DNA of 43,708 bases, from assembly GCA_003248755.1 (NCBI GenBank), contig QFQW01000028.1:1-43708 (forward strand), written 5' to 3'. The translations under genes were made by a program, and so were the position numbers. Origin of the DNA: Chryseobacterium sp. (GTDB taxonomy: Bacteria; Bacteroidota; Bacteroidia; Flavobacteriales; Weeksellaceae). Each line of letters opens with the position of its first letter. The stretch's first letter is position 1. A model generated the notes under the pieces. It did no database searches and was not told the origin of the DNA. It was given only the letters and a program-made list of their open reading frames with translations. Shown here one piece after another: positions 1-8,604 of the stretch.

Positions 1-181
1 TACGCTGAACCTCAGACCAATTATTTTTAACCCATTTTTAAAGATAAAAAAAACGTCTTGAAAGTGAACGCTAGAATTGTACTGCAAATCTTTTTCCTGA
101 TTGTTTTTAAGAATGAACAATCGGAGAAAGTATAGAAAAAAATATAACAAACAACCTAATCTGTAAATTTGGGAGAGAAAT

Positions 182-210
182 AAAAAAAGGCAAACCCTCT
201 GAAGATTGCC
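182..210 (-). terminator. Probable rho-independent terminator
   Basis: On the minus strand a short GGCAA/TTGCC stem (189-193 with 206-210) is followed by a run of seven T. It lies 24 bases past the stop of the outer-membrane protein gene at 234-989. The stem has only five base pairs, so this is a modest call. I see no gene in the rest of bases 1-233. Confidence 0.4.
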
Positions 211-233
211 CCCAATATTATATACAAATTAAT

Positions 234-989
234 TTAGAATCTATATCCAAAAGAAATCCCCGAACGGATTCCCAGCCAGCCCGAATCCATAATAATGGTT
301 GCTCCGCCTGCACTGGTAGTTACTTTGTACTTGAGAACCGGCACATCCAAGTCTTCTATATCTTTTTGCAGCTGCTGCTGTTCGGACGGCGTAAGTGGCC
401 GATCGGATTTTCCGGTAATCGTCCCATCCGCCCCTCCGTAATGCCCCCCTGCAAACCATACATCCAAAACCCAATTGTCATTACGCCCAAAAAACCACTC
501 AGAACCTATCATTAAACCTATATTGTTGGAACTAATTTTTCCTGAAAAAACTATCGGAATTCTTTGACCAACTAATGCAGGGTCTATAAATGGATCTTCC
601 GATTTGTATCTATAAGTAAGATTATCTATATTAAAATGAGAATATCTATAATATGGCGCAATATAAAAACCATGCCCATATCCCTTACCTAGATAAATCC
701 TCGGTTCGAAAGTAAAATTATTCCCACCCATCCTAATATTCTCAACGTTTTCATCTTTGATAAACTCATTAATTAATGGCACTTGTCCTATTGGAATGAA
801 TCCGTAAGAAACCTGAATGCCAAATCTCTTGGTAATAGTCCTTTCATAAGCAAATTGATAATTTCTAAAAATAACAGAAGTAAGATTCATCTTGATAAGG
901 TTTCTCTTTTTATCCGGTGAGCCATCTGTTTCTTGTGATTTTGCAACAAATGAGAATATTAAAGCCAAGGTAAATAATAACTTTTTCAC
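234..989 (-). CDS. Predicted outer-membrane beta-barrel protein
   Basis: This 251-residue protein has a clear signal peptide (MKKLLFTLALIFSFVAKSQ, cut near residue 19). Alternating hydrophobic/polar strands rich in Tyr, Phe and Gly run through the rest, and it ends in Phe, as outer-membrane barrels commonly do. It resembles the small flavobacterial DUF3575-type barrels, but the family name is my inference. A polar Gln-rich stretch near residues 200-215 is probably a surface loop. A TATATTTG box on the minus strand at 1007-1014 fits the -7 element of a flavobacterial promoter, so it is probably transcribed alone. The substrate or role is unknown. Confidence 0.7.
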   Translation of the reverse strand: MKKLLFTLALIFSFVAKSQETDGSPDKKRNLIKMNLTSVIFRNYQFAYERTITKRFGIQVSYGFIPIGQVPLINEFIKDENVENIRMGGNNFTFEPRIYLGKGYGHGFYIAPYYRYSHFNIDNLTYRYKSEDPFIDPALVGQRIPIVFSGKISSNNIGLMIGSEWFFGRNDNWVLDVWFAGGHYGGADGTITGKSDRPLTPSEQQQLQKDIEDLDVPVLKYKVTTSAGGATIIMDSGWLGIRSGISFGYRF

Positions 990-1056
990 AACTTTTTAGT
1001 TTTTATCAAATATAACCATTATTTAATTCGAAAAATATAACCACATAGCAATACCT

Positions 1057-1506
1057 TTATTTTTTTTGCAACTGAAGAAAATAAGATTGCAGATCTTTCC
1101 TTTGCTTTTGGGTAAGATTAGCTTTTGGGTGATAGCTTATGTATGAAGGCAATGGCATCTGAAAATCCCGAACTGTAGAAATACTTTTCTCAATTGCATT
1201 TTGTTTGAGATCTTCATTATATTTTCCCCATTCGGAGAAGTTGAGATATTTTCTCCCTTCATTAATATGATCTTTAACCGCCCAAGAAATAGGTGCAACA
1301 TAAGAATACTGTGGATAAAGGGTCTCATTGGAATGACAATCATAGCAGGAATTCTTCAGAATAGATTGAATGTTGGCCGGCGTTTTATATATATCGACAA
1401 AATTTTCTTTTTTATCAATCGGCTTGTTTTCTCTATCCACAGGAATTAACTGAATTGCTAAAAAAACAACTACAATCCAGAAAATTATTTTCTTTAGATT
1501 TTTCAA
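1057..1506 (-). CDS. Haem-binding domain protein (single CxxCH)
   Basis: This 149-residue protein has an N-terminal hydrophobic anchor (residues 5-20) and one c-type haem attachment motif, CYDCH, at residues 54-58. A conserved-looking segment around residues 60-75 (YPQYSYVAPISWAV) follows. The architecture matches the small 'haem-binding domain' family (PF14376) of Bacteroidota, which are periplasmic single-haem proteins. Its start codon overlaps the stop of the upstream lipoprotein gene by four bases (1503-1506), so the two are translationally coupled. The redox partner is unknown. Confidence 0.8.
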   Translation of the reverse strand: MKNLKKIIFWIVVVFLAIQLIPVDRENKPIDKKENFVDIYKTPANIQSILKNSCYDCHSNETLYPQYSYVAPISWAVKDHINEGRKYLNFSEWGKYNEDLKQNAIEKSISTVRDFQMPLPSYISYHPKANLTQKQRKDLQSYFLQLQKK

Positions 1507-3155
1507 TTTTTTGGCTGTTCTTCTTTAGTTAGATCCCAATTTTCATTAATTTCCCACATCTGTCGAATATTAATCTTTGTCATCACTTCTTTATCACCTT
1601 CTTTTTTGAAAAGATAAGCATCTTCTGCCAAAGTTTCTGTGGAGAAGTCTGAACTATCCCAGAATCCATTTTCATTATTATCAACTAAAATTCGGAGCTT
1701 ATAACTTCCGGGTTTTAAATTAACGAATTTAATTTCTGTTTGATTGCTGATATACTTTTGATATGCAGGTTCGTTTTTTTCATAAAGCAGCTGAATCCAA
1801 AATTTTTGAGCTGGCGGATTAATAAGATGTACCGTAAAACTTCCTAAATCTTCAGGTTTTGTAATTTCGAAATCGAAACGGATACTTTCTCCCAGTTTAT
1901 TATAATAAGAAGTCACTGTATTTTTAGGAACTGTTAATTGATACTTTTTCCCAGGAACAAAATTAGAATTAATAATAACCTTGGTTGAATCCAACCCATT
2001 AATCTTTGCAGTAAAAGTCTGAGCAAGACTGTCAGATTCCAATTTCCAGTTTTCCGGCTGAATTTTATTAATGATATAATTAGATGATAATTTGAAATCA
2101 CTATCAGGCACAGGTTTATTACTAACCATTGTCACAGTCATTTCATCTTTTGCAGGTTTCTTATAGAAAATAGAGACCGTATCTTGTTTTGAACCTGTGT
2201 CGTAAGAAAACTTTAAATTCTCACTTACCGTTGTTCCAATATTTTCGCTTGCCGCATCAAACCAAATTCTTGCAGAGTCTGACCTTGGCTTATGTGAAAC
2301 TTTGTAACCTGCAGGTTTCTCTCCTACTCGTTTAACGGTTACATTTTCCGGATCACCTTCGAATTCCATCATTATTCCTCCCGGTGAAACAGTCATTTCT
2401 TTATATTTAAAGGCTTTTTTAGATGGATAAGTTTTCATTTTCAGTCCGGAAATATTCTTTTCCAAGTTGATATCTTCCTTTTGAAAAGCTATACTTTCTT
2501 TCCCTGAATCATAAATGGAATTTCCGTTTTCATCATCAAACCCAACTATTTTATATTTCCCGGGTGTTAAATAATTTAATTCAAAATAACCGTCTTCATC
2601 CGCTTTTGTAATATAATATGGTTTTTGACGGTAATTCATAGAATCCTTAGCCTGATAAAGGCCTACAACCAGATTTTTTTCTTTGCCTTCTGAATTTTTC
2701 TGATTTCCCAAAGCATCGGCAATTGTTCCACTAATATATAGATCATCAATCTTTTCTCCCGTGGAAAATGCGAAATTGAAATACGGTAAAACATTATTTT
2801 CATTAAGGTCAACAACGGAATTTCCAAAATTGAAATTGTATGTTGTATTCGCCAAAAGAGTATCTTTCCATTGGATTTGCAAGTATTTGTTCCCTATAGT
2901 TGAAGGGATAATCTTGGTATATTTAATAGGAGGTGAAATAATAAGATTCTTACTAATATCCTTCAAAGTGATATATTCGTCAAAGTAAATCCTGAGTTCT
3001 TTGATATCTCTTGGAACATTGACTCTGGTTGTATCAATATTAGAACCGATCATCTTCGGCGGAATCGAATCTTTTTTTCCGCCAACAGGAGAACCAACTC
3101 TGGCACAACTTACCAAAACCAACGATGCAAAAAGCCAAAGAAGAAACTGCTTCAT
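1503..3155 (-). CDS. Ig-like domain lipoprotein
   Basis: This 550-residue exported lipoprotein has a lipobox (LVSC, Cys17). An N-terminal bacterial Ig-like domain of the SbsA type lies at about residues 33-115 (from DSIPPKMI to YFNFAFSTG). Two Asp/Asn/Gly loops (FDDENGNSIYD near residue 210 and VDNNENGFWD near residue 490) look like calcium-binding or regulatory-like beta-sandwich turns. It is probably anchored in the envelope and has a structural or binding role; no catalytic motif is visible. It is cotranscribed with the haem-binding protein through an ATGA overlap. Family assignment is from architecture only. Confidence 0.75.
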   Translation of the reverse strand: MKQFLLWLFASLVLVSCARVGSPVGGKKDSIPPKMIGSNIDTTRVNVPRDIKELRIYFDEYITLKDISKNLIISPPIKYTKIIPSTIGNKYLQIQWKDTLLANTTYNFNFGNSVVDLNENNVLPYFNFAFSTGEKIDDLYISGTIADALGNQKNSEGKEKNLVVGLYQAKDSMNYRQKPYYITKADEDGYFELNYLTPGKYKIVGFDDENGNSIYDSGKESIAFQKEDINLEKNISGLKMKTYPSKKAFKYKEMTVSPGGIMMEFEGDPENVTVKRVGEKPAGYKVSHKPRSDSARIWFDAASENIGTTVSENLKFSYDTGSKQDTVSIFYKKPAKDEMTVTMVSNKPVPDSDFKLSSNYIINKIQPENWKLESDSLAQTFTAKINGLDSTKVIINSNFVPGKKYQLTVPKNTVTSYYNKLGESIRFDFEITKPEDLGSFTVHLINPPAQKFWIQLLYEKNEPAYQKYISNQTEIKFVNLKPGSYKLRILVDNNENGFWDSSDFSTETLAEDAYLFKKEGDKEVMTKINIRQMWEINENWDLTKEEQPKN

Positions 3156-3255
3156 TATTATATATAGATATTAGAATTTCGATTTAAACTAAAATCAATT
3201 TTACTTAAGCGCAAAAATAAGCAAACTAAAGAACACTTAACCATTTGAAACAAAA

Positions 3256-3282
3256 AATGAGTTTTAAAATTAAAACTCATTA
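3256..3282 (-). terminator. Rho-independent terminator overlapping a stop codon
   Basis: A 12-base perfect inverted repeat (3256-3267 with 3270-3281) spans the stop codon of the GlmU-like gene. On the minus strand it is followed by T-rich sequence. It is the likely end of that transcript. Confidence 0.6.
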
Positions 3283-4430
3283 TATATATGCTTCAAAATA
3301 TCTTTATCTATTTCGGTAAGTGGAATTTTTCTGCGTTCCATTGCTTTTTCGGCAACTTCATAAGATTTTTCCAATTTGAATTTTTCATCGCCCTTCATTC
3401 CGCCCCAAGAAAAACTATCTACAAGGTTTGGAGGAAAGCCTGATTTGAAAATATTAGCAGCAACACCAACAACCGTTCCTGTGTTCAATTGTGTATTGAT
3501 TGCTGTTTTGGAATGATCGCCCATAATCAAACCACAAAACTGCAATCCTGTATCGAGGAATCTCTTTGATCTATAATTCCAAAGTTTTACCGGGGCATAA
3601 TTGTTTTTGAGATTTGATGAATTCGTATCAGCGCCCAGATTACACCATTCTCCGATAACCGAATTTCCAACAAAACCATCGTGACCCTTATTTGTATATC
3701 CAAAAATCACAATATTATTAACTTCTCCACCTACCTTGGAGTGTGGACCAATCGTAGTTCCGCCATAGAGTTTGGTTCCAAGATTGATTTTTGAATCTTC
3801 GCAAAGCGCTAAAGAACCTCTGATGTTGGAGCCTTCCATAATCTCAGCATTTTCTCCAATGTAGATCTTCCCGGTTTTACAATTGAGTGTACAGAATTCT
3901 ACAACAGCACCTTCTTCTATGAAAAGATTTTCCTTTTCGCCAAGAAATCCGTTGGTTGAAGACAATTCCTGAGAAGTTCTGCCTTCCGTAATCAATTTAA
4001 AATCGAAATCAATCGCAAAATCATTATTGGAAAAAATATCGGTGGGGTTTTCTATAAACAATAATTTCTCGTGAATGTCTGTCATTTTATTGATCTGATT
4101 CAGAGAAAAACTCTCCATATTAATATTAGCAACAAGAACTTCGTTATCATAAACCAAAGCTTCGCCAGCCTTAAGTTCTTTGATTTGCTTCAAAACTTCA
4201 TCCGATGGAAAAAAATTGGGAACAATGAAAAGGCTTTGCTTCGGTTCCGGTTTTTTGAATTTATTCTGAAGATAATCTTCGGTGATGTAAAAAAACTCAT
4301 CAATGTCAAGAAGTTTTTTCCATCTTTCGGCAAAAGTCAGGATTCCCATTCGCATTTCTGCTACAGGTCTTGTAAAAGTCAGCGGGAGGAAATCTTCCCA
4401 ATATTGTGCGTCGGAGAATACTAATTGCAT
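3270..4430 (-). CDS. GlmU-family putative sugar nucleotidyltransferase
   Basis: This 386-residue protein starts MQLVFSDAQYWEDFLPLTFT and has TRPVAEMRMGI near residues 20-30, a hallmark of the Bacteroidota GlmU-like family (TIGR03991). The N-terminal half is a divergent nucleotidyltransferase-like domain. From about residue 190 to 340 there is a left-handed beta-helix of hexapeptide repeats (IYIGENAEIMEGSNI onward), as in acyltransferases. It could activate or acetylate a sugar for the cell envelope, but it lacks the classical LxxGxGTxM nucleotide loop of true GlmU. It lies alone between two terminators. Confidence 0.8.
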   Translation of the reverse strand: MQLVFSDAQYWEDFLPLTFTRPVAEMRMGILTFAERWKKLLDIDEFFYITEDYLQNKFKKPEPKQSLFIVPNFFPSDEVLKQIKELKAGEALVYDNEVLVANINMESFSLNQINKMTDIHEKLLFIENPTDIFSNNDFAIDFDFKLITEGRTSQELSSTNGFLGEKENLFIEEGAVVEFCTLNCKTGKIYIGENAEIMEGSNIRGSLALCEDSKINLGTKLYGGTTIGPHSKVGGEVNNIVIFGYTNKGHDGFVGNSVIGEWCNLGADTNSSNLKNNYAPVKLWNYRSKRFLDTGLQFCGLIMGDHSKTAINTQLNTGTVVGVAANIFKSGFPPNLVDSFSWGGMKGDEKFKLEKSYEVAEKAMERRKIPLTEIDKDILKHIYNEF

Positions 4431-4480
4431 TGTTCGGTTTTAAGTTTAAATTCGTTATTCAATGTTGAGCAAAATTAACA

Positions 4481-4512
4481 AAAAAACCTCTCGGAAAATC
4501 CGAAAGGTTTTT
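4481..4512 (-). terminator. Terminator of rpmE2
   Basis: A stem pairing AACCTnnCGGA with TCCGnnAGGTT is flanked by A-runs on one side and T-runs on the other. It lies just past the rpmE2 stop on the minus strand and could act in both directions. Confidence 0.7.
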
Positions 4513-4535
4513 ATATTTCCAAAAATCATCTAAGA

Positions 4536-4787
4536 TTACTTAGCGAATTTTTTGTATTTGTTCATGAACTTATCAACTCTACCTGCAGTGTCAACCAATT
4601 TAGTTTTACCAGTGTAGAAAGGGTGAGAAGTTGAAGAGATTTCCATTTTGATCAAAGGATATTCAGTTCCTTCGAACTCGATAGTATCTTTAGTTTCAGC
4701 TGTAGATTTGCAAAGGAACATTTCTTCGTTGCTCATATCTTTGAAAACTACTAATCTATAATTTTCTGGGTGTATGCCTTGTTTCAT
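4536..4787 (-). CDS. rpmE2: 50S ribosomal protein L31 type B
   Basis: This 83-residue protein begins MKQGIHPENYRLVVFKDMSN and contains EISSTSHPFYTGK, the signature of L31. It is the longer type B form without the zinc-binding cysteine quartet of type A; only one cysteine is present. It sits in the large ribosomal subunit at the inter-subunit bridge. A near-ideal flavobacterial promoter lies 72 bases upstream and a strong terminator lies downstream, so it is monocistronic. Confidence 0.97.
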   Translation of the reverse strand: MKQGIHPENYRLVVFKDMSNEEMFLCKSTAETKDTIEFEGTEYPLIKMEISSTSHPFYTGKTKLVDTAGRVDKFMNKYKKFAK

Positions 4788-4859
4788 TTTCAGAAGTTTT
4801 AAAATTTGCTATAATATGAGCGTGGACTAATGGATCCGACAACTCTGGTTTTGAGGATG

Positions 4860-4890
4860 CAAAAATAGGAAAAGTTTTCTATTCTGCAAA
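4860..4890 (-). promoter_or_regulatory. Promoter of rpmE2
   Basis: On the minus strand TTTG (4887-4890) is followed by exactly 19 bases and then TATTTTTG (4860-4867). Both boxes match the Bacteroidota housekeeping consensus TTTG-N19-TAnnTTTG. Confidence 0.75.
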
Positions 4891-4984
4891 TTTTTTTATA
4901 ATGTGTATTTCAAAAAAATATATAATTTGAATTTTAACTTAAAATAATTTTTATCATTAATACATTAATAAGCAATTATAAATA

Positions 4985-5015
4985 TTGTGACTGTAAAATT
5001 GTTTACTTATTTTTA
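4985..5015 (+). promoter_or_regulatory. Candidate promoter of the 5043 operon
   Basis: TTG at 4985-4987, a 20-base spacer and TATTTTTA at 5008-5015 match the Bacteroidota promoter with one mismatch in the -7 box. The site is 28 bases before the first start codon of the signalling module. Confidence 0.45.
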
Positions 5016-5042
5016 TCCAAACTTAACACATAAAAGAAAACT

Positions 5043-5795
5043 ATGTCAATTTTAACTTACGAGAACTACACAACTGCCGTTAAAAACTGGGCTCAAATAA
5101 AATCAAATTACTCTGATATCCAAAAAGTTCTATCTCCGGAACAGGTTTTCGTTCTATCGAGAGAACAAGTAGAATGGTTTGATAAAGAGAACGAAGCAGA
5201 AACCTATTTCCGTGCAGACATTGGGGTTTGGGAAGACAAATTAGTTTTAATTCTTACACCAAGAACCAGTGCAGGAGATGTGAAAATACTAGACAATTAT
5301 CAATTTTCTACTTTACAATATCTAGAGAATGATCTTACATTAGAACAAACAAAAACTTATACCGTAAAAAGCACTTATGTTTTGTCTAAAGACCTCAGCA
5401 AAAGCCAAGAAGATACAGATCTTAATCTGCCAATTATGAATGAGCCTGTAACGGGACAATTAAAAGCGGTTGACGAGATAGAATCCTGGAGAGAAAACGC
5501 AATGGATTATATGCAACGCGAATCTCTGGAGTTCAAGGGGCAAAGACTTTTCCAAAGTTTTTATATCCCGAAAGCAGATCTCTTGCATAGTAAGGAAAAC
5601 ATGTCAGATATCGTTTGTGTCTTTGGATTTAAATATTCTGCCGTTTATGAGAGATTGCTAGCTACTTTGATTTTCATAAGCAATATAAATGGAGAAAAAA
5701 TTGGATCAAAAGCTGCAGTTTATGCTGTACAGTCTGATCCTTCTAATACTTATGATTGGACCAAACCTTGTCCTCCTACTTGTCTTGCTCCTTAA
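5043..5795 (+). CDS. Uncharacterised cytoplasmic-type protein with Cys/Pro tail
   Basis: This 250-residue protein has no signal peptide or membrane helix, and I do not recognise a family. The first 60 residues are charged and amphipathic. A mixed alpha/beta region follows, and the last residues read DWTKPCPPTCLAP. That tail, with a CxxxC pair set in prolines, looks exposed and could be a metal, disulfide or processing site, or a recognition tail. The stop is seven bases before the membrane protein gene, and the kinase and regulator genes follow, so it probably belongs to the same operon. It may be the output or a partner of that sensor; this is inference only. Confidence 0.75.
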   Translation: MSILTYENYTTAVKNWAQIKSNYSDIQKVLSPEQVFVLSREQVEWFDKENEAETYFRADIGVWEDKLVLILTPRTSAGDVKILDNYQFSTLQYLENDLTLEQTKTYTVKSTYVLSKDLSKSQEDTDLNLPIMNEPVTGQLKAVDEIESWRENAMDYMQRESLEFKGQRLFQSFYIPKADLLHSKENMSDIVCVFGFKYSAVYERLLATLIFISNINGEKIGSKAAVYAVQSDPSNTYDWTKPCPPTCLAP

Positions 5796-5802
5796 TAATT
5801 AA

Positions 5803-6423
5803 ATGGAACAATTTTATAAAATTTCTGGAATAATATCTGTTTTATTATTAACAATTGCTTTGTTAGTAAGTATAATAAAATATAATTCTTTGACTAAAAA
5901 TGAAAAATGGTATATGTATTATATCATTTTCATTTTTTTAATTGAACTCAACTCATACGTCATTTTACCTTTATTAAATATAAAAAGTAATGCATTTTTA
6001 TATCCTGTATATATTGCCGGTGAATTTTTTACTATTACAGGAATATTCATAAAAAAATTAAATTTCAATAAATTTTATTTTCTTATAACCGGATTATTAA
6101 GTCTATCGTTTTTATTTGTTGACAAAATTTTCATCCAATATAATAATGACTATTCTAAAGCGATATCTAACATTATAATTATAAGTCTGATTGGTTATTC
6201 TCTAATACAAGACATAAAAAATGTAAAAGCTAAAAGCCCGTTTCAACTGATAGACAAAATGTATTTTTTATACTTCACTGTCAGTATTTTTATATTTATG
6301 CTTCAACACCAGCTTATTGAATTTCCTTACGAATATTTTTCAGCTATTTGGGTTATAAATAATTTGATGGTTTGCATTCTTTATAGTCTATTCATTAAAA
6401 CATTTTTACAATTAAAGAAATAA
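5803..6423 (+). CDS. Seven-helix integral membrane protein, unknown function
   Basis: This 206-residue protein is almost entirely hydrophobic. About seven membrane segments are visible, near residues 7-27, 36-58, 64-83, 90-110, 120-138, 150-172 and 178-202. No enzymatic motif is apparent. It is encoded immediately before a short histidine kinase that itself has only one membrane anchor. A reasonable inference is that this protein is the sensory or signal-receiving part of a split receptor. It is notably AT-rich compared with the kinase gene. Confidence 0.75.
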   Translation: MEQFYKISGIISVLLLTIALLVSIIKYNSLTKNEKWYMYYIIFIFLIELNSYVILPLLNIKSNAFLYPVYIAGEFFTITGIFIKKLNFNKFYFLITGLLSLSFLFVDKIFIQYNNDYSKAISNIIIISLIGYSLIQDIKNVKAKSPFQLIDKMYFLYFTVSIFIFMLQHQLIEFPYEYFSAIWVINNLMVCILYSLFIKTFLQLKK

Positions 6424-6446
6424 AACTCAATATCATCTTTCTGGTT

Positions 6447-7169
6447 GTGCTGATTCTCGTTTTGATTATCATCATATCCTTTATATTATTAGCTTACAGA
6501 AGTTTTATCCAAAGGATTGTTCAGGAAAAAGACCTTCAGTTTCAAGCAGAGATGGATCATCAGAAAGAATTATCGATTGAAAATATCAAAGGTCAGGAAG
6601 ATGAACGAAAGAGAATTGCCATCTCTGTACATGATGACATTGGAAACCGGCTTAATATACTTTCTCTTTGGCTCAATAATCTGGAACCGGAAAATCAAGA
6701 AGCATCCAAGAAAGTCATTACATCTCAGATTACGGAATTAATAGATTCTACAAGAAATATTTCTCACTCTCTTTATCCTGTTAATTTAGAAAAATTAGGA
6801 TTGATTTTATATCTACAAGAATTGGTTGCCAATCTTTCTCAAAACATAGAATTGATTCTTGACATCGATCCAATATATGAGAAAAAGGATATTTTCACAG
6901 AAGTCCAGATTTATCGAGTGATTCAAGAGTTCACAACTAATGTTATCAAACATTCTACAGCGAATGAAGTAGTTGTTTATATCAGAAATCATCAGAAATA
7001 TCTCACAATGATTATCTCGGATAATGGAGAAAGTTTCGATTACGAAAAAGCAAAAAAAGGAATGGGACTCAAAAACATCGAATCCCGAATTGTTTCCCTA
7101 AAAGGCTTCTACAAATGGAAAAACAAAATAGGAAAAGGAAGCCGGCTAATCATTAATATTCCAAACTAA
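6447..7169 (+). CDS. Sensor histidine kinase (HisKA_3/NarL type)
   Basis: This protein of about 240 residues has one N-terminal membrane segment (residues 2-18), a dimerisation and phosphoacceptor helix with HDDIGNRLN (His62), and a HATPase domain. The N-box has Asn165 (EFTTNVIKHS), with DNGESF at 192-197 and GMGL at 205-208. It has no periplasmic or PAS sensor domain. The start is uncertain: GTG at 6447 is given, but the frame stays open back to 6399. Residues encoded upstream (KLNIIFLVV) would extend the membrane helix, so a non-ATG start near the end of the previous gene is possible. It ends two bases before the regulator gene and should phosphorylate that protein. Confidence 0.88.
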   Translation: MLILVLIIIISFILLAYRSFIQRIVQEKDLQFQAEMDHQKELSIENIKGQEDERKRIAISVHDDIGNRLNILSLWLNNLEPENQEASKKVITSQITELIDSTRNISHSLYPVNLEKLGLILYLQELVANLSQNIELILDIDPIYEKKDIFTEVQIYRVIQEFTTNVIKHSTANEVVVYIRNHQKYLTMIISDNGESFDYEKAKKGMGLKNIESRIVSLKGFYKWKNKIGKGSRLIINIPN

Positions 7170-7171
7170 TT

Positions 7172-7855
7172 ATGAAGAATGACACAATCAAACTCGTTTT
7201 GGTAGATGATGAACAACTAATCTTGGAAGGTATCAAAATGTTGCTTTCTGCACAAACCAACATTTCTGTAGATTATTCCGCAACTTCGGGTAATGAGATT
7301 CTGGAACATTTGGAAAATTTAGAATCTACCAGTTTTCCCGATATTCTAATGACAGATGTGCAGATGGAACCAATGGATGGTTTTCAACTGGTTGAGATTC
7401 TAAAAAAGAGATATCCGGAACTTAAGCTTATTATTCTCTCTTCTCATTATAAAAGTAGCGTTTTGGGTTATATGGTCAAGCTGGGTGTTTCTGCTTTTCT
7501 CCCAAAAAACTCCGACAAAAAAACTTTTATCGATGCGATAGAAGCTGTACATAAAAACGGAATGTTCTTCACCAAAGAAGATCACGAGATGTTACTATCT
7601 TATATGAACACGCCTTCTCGAAAAAAATCTTTGTTTGATAAAGAAGAAACTTTGTCTAATCGGGAAATTGATGTCGTAAAACTCATCTGCGAAGAAAAAA
7701 CGAATCAGGAAATTGCCGACAAACTTTTCTTAAGCCCAAGAACCGTGGAAAGTCACAGACAAAGAATCCTTGATAAAATTGGTGCCAAAAATACAGTAGG
7801 AATTGTAATTTATGCTGTTGTCAATAATATCCATACAGTTCCAATCAAGTTGTAA
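7172..7855 (+). CDS. LuxR/NarL-family response regulator
   Basis: This 227-residue protein has a receiver domain with the acidic pocket VDDE (Asp12/Asp13), phosphoacceptor Asp62 (MTDVQMEPMDG) and Lys112 (FLPKN). From about residue 163 there is a LuxR-type helix-turn-helix (LSNREIDVV...LSPRTVESHRQRI). It is the cognate partner of the kinase two bases upstream. It could act on the inverted-repeat motif at 7872-7883, only 17 bases past its own stop and in front of the next gene. That target is inferred from position. Confidence 0.93.
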   Translation: MKNDTIKLVLVDDEQLILEGIKMLLSAQTNISVDYSATSGNEILEHLENLESTSFPDILMTDVQMEPMDGFQLVEILKKRYPELKLIILSSHYKSSVLGYMVKLGVSAFLPKNSDKKTFIDAIEAVHKNGMFFTKEDHEMLLSYMNTPSRKKSLFDKEETLSNREIDVVKLICEEKTNQEIADKLFLSPRTVESHRQRILDKIGAKNTVGIVIYAVVNNIHTVPIKL

Positions 7856-7871
7856 GTTTTAAAAAAAATTA

Positions 7872-7883
7872 CGTATTTCTACG
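7872..7883. promoter_or_regulatory. Candidate response-regulator site (CGTA-TTTC-TACG)
   Basis: This is a perfect inverted repeat of four bases with a four-base spacer. The 11-base string GTATTTCTACG within it recurs in inverse orientation at 8368-8378, on the other side of the gene at 7944. Size and symmetry fit a dimeric LuxR/NarL regulator. No direct evidence of binding is available. Confidence 0.4.
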
Positions 7884-7943
7884 CTATCACAATTCTCAAG
7901 ATTGTTATTACTTTGAAGCAAGAAACTAATAACCATTTTTTAA

Positions 7944-8291
7944 ATGTCTTCTTCAATAGAAATAATAAACTCAACCAATTACAGCATATCCGGCGAGGTC
8001 TGTTATATGACGATTTTTTGCTCGAGTCATTATTTTTTTGTAAAACCCAACTCCATATGGAAGTCGGATAAACGAGGAATTTGTCCGATTGTAGAAGTTT
8101 CAGCTATTGTCACAACTCCGCGAGGAACTTTTACAGCCAAACCTTATATTTCTATTGGAACCACTCATAGTCTATTCGAAGTTGTTCAAGTCAAAGAAAA
8201 TGTTTTCCAAGTCGTGAAACTAAAAGATATTACAGAAAAAAAAAGGTTGACTTATAGATCTTATGACGAAGCCTATCTCGTAAAACAATAA
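7944..8291 (+). CDS. Small protein of unknown function, possible regulon output
   Basis: This 115-residue protein has no signal peptide and is predicted mainly beta (SIEIINSTNYSISGEVCYMT). It contains FVKPNSIWKSDKRGICPIVE and a Ser/Gly/Thr-rich YISIGTTHSLFEV segment. The layout of conserved-looking Trp, RGxCP and YxSxGT suggests a small beta-sandwich, but I cannot name the family. It lies 88 bases past the response regulator, has its own strong terminator and is flanked by the two copies of the 11-base motif. It may be a regulated target of the two-component system. Confidence 0.65.
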   Translation: MSSSIEIINSTNYSISGEVCYMTIFCSSHYFFVKPNSIWKSDKRGICPIVEVSAIVTTPRGTFTAKPYISIGTTHSLFEVVQVKENVFQVVKLKDITEKKRLTYRSYDEAYLVKQ

Positions 8292-8306
8292 CCACTTCAT
8301 ACTTTG

Positions 8307-8342
8307 TAAAAGTCCCGTTAATTCAATTTGGCGGGGCTTTTT
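8307..8342 (+). terminator. Strong rho-independent terminator
   Basis: A 10-base stem (AAAAGTCCCG against CGGGGCTTTT, one G-T wobble) encloses a 14-base loop and leads into a T-run. It ends the transcript of the gene at 7944. Confidence 0.85.
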
Positions 8343-8604
8343 ACTATTTTCTAAGAACCACCTTATCCGTAGAAATACCTAATCTTAAAATTGGTAATTT
8401 TTGCTCTAATCCAAGCAGAGTTATCTAACTACTTTTGGTGTATCAAAAAACGAACACAAGATTCATTATGGATTTTTTAATAAATATTAGTAGCAAGAGA
8501 TTCTAAAAAACCATGTAATGATGAAAACTCTTCGGAAATTTTAGATAGATAGATTAGTTTTCGATGAGAATCGGAATCGCCTTCCAAAACTGAAAGGCGA
8601 TTTT
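8343..8604. other. Intergenic region with no recognisable gene
   Basis: The 8292-8604 gap holds the terminator at 8307-8342, the inverted motif copy CGTAGAAATAC at 8368-8378, a TACTTTTG box at 8430-8437 resembling a -7 element without a well-placed -33 box, and a second plus-strand terminator at 8568-8606. I see no open reading frame of useful length. A short plus-strand RNA is possible. Confidence 0.4.
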
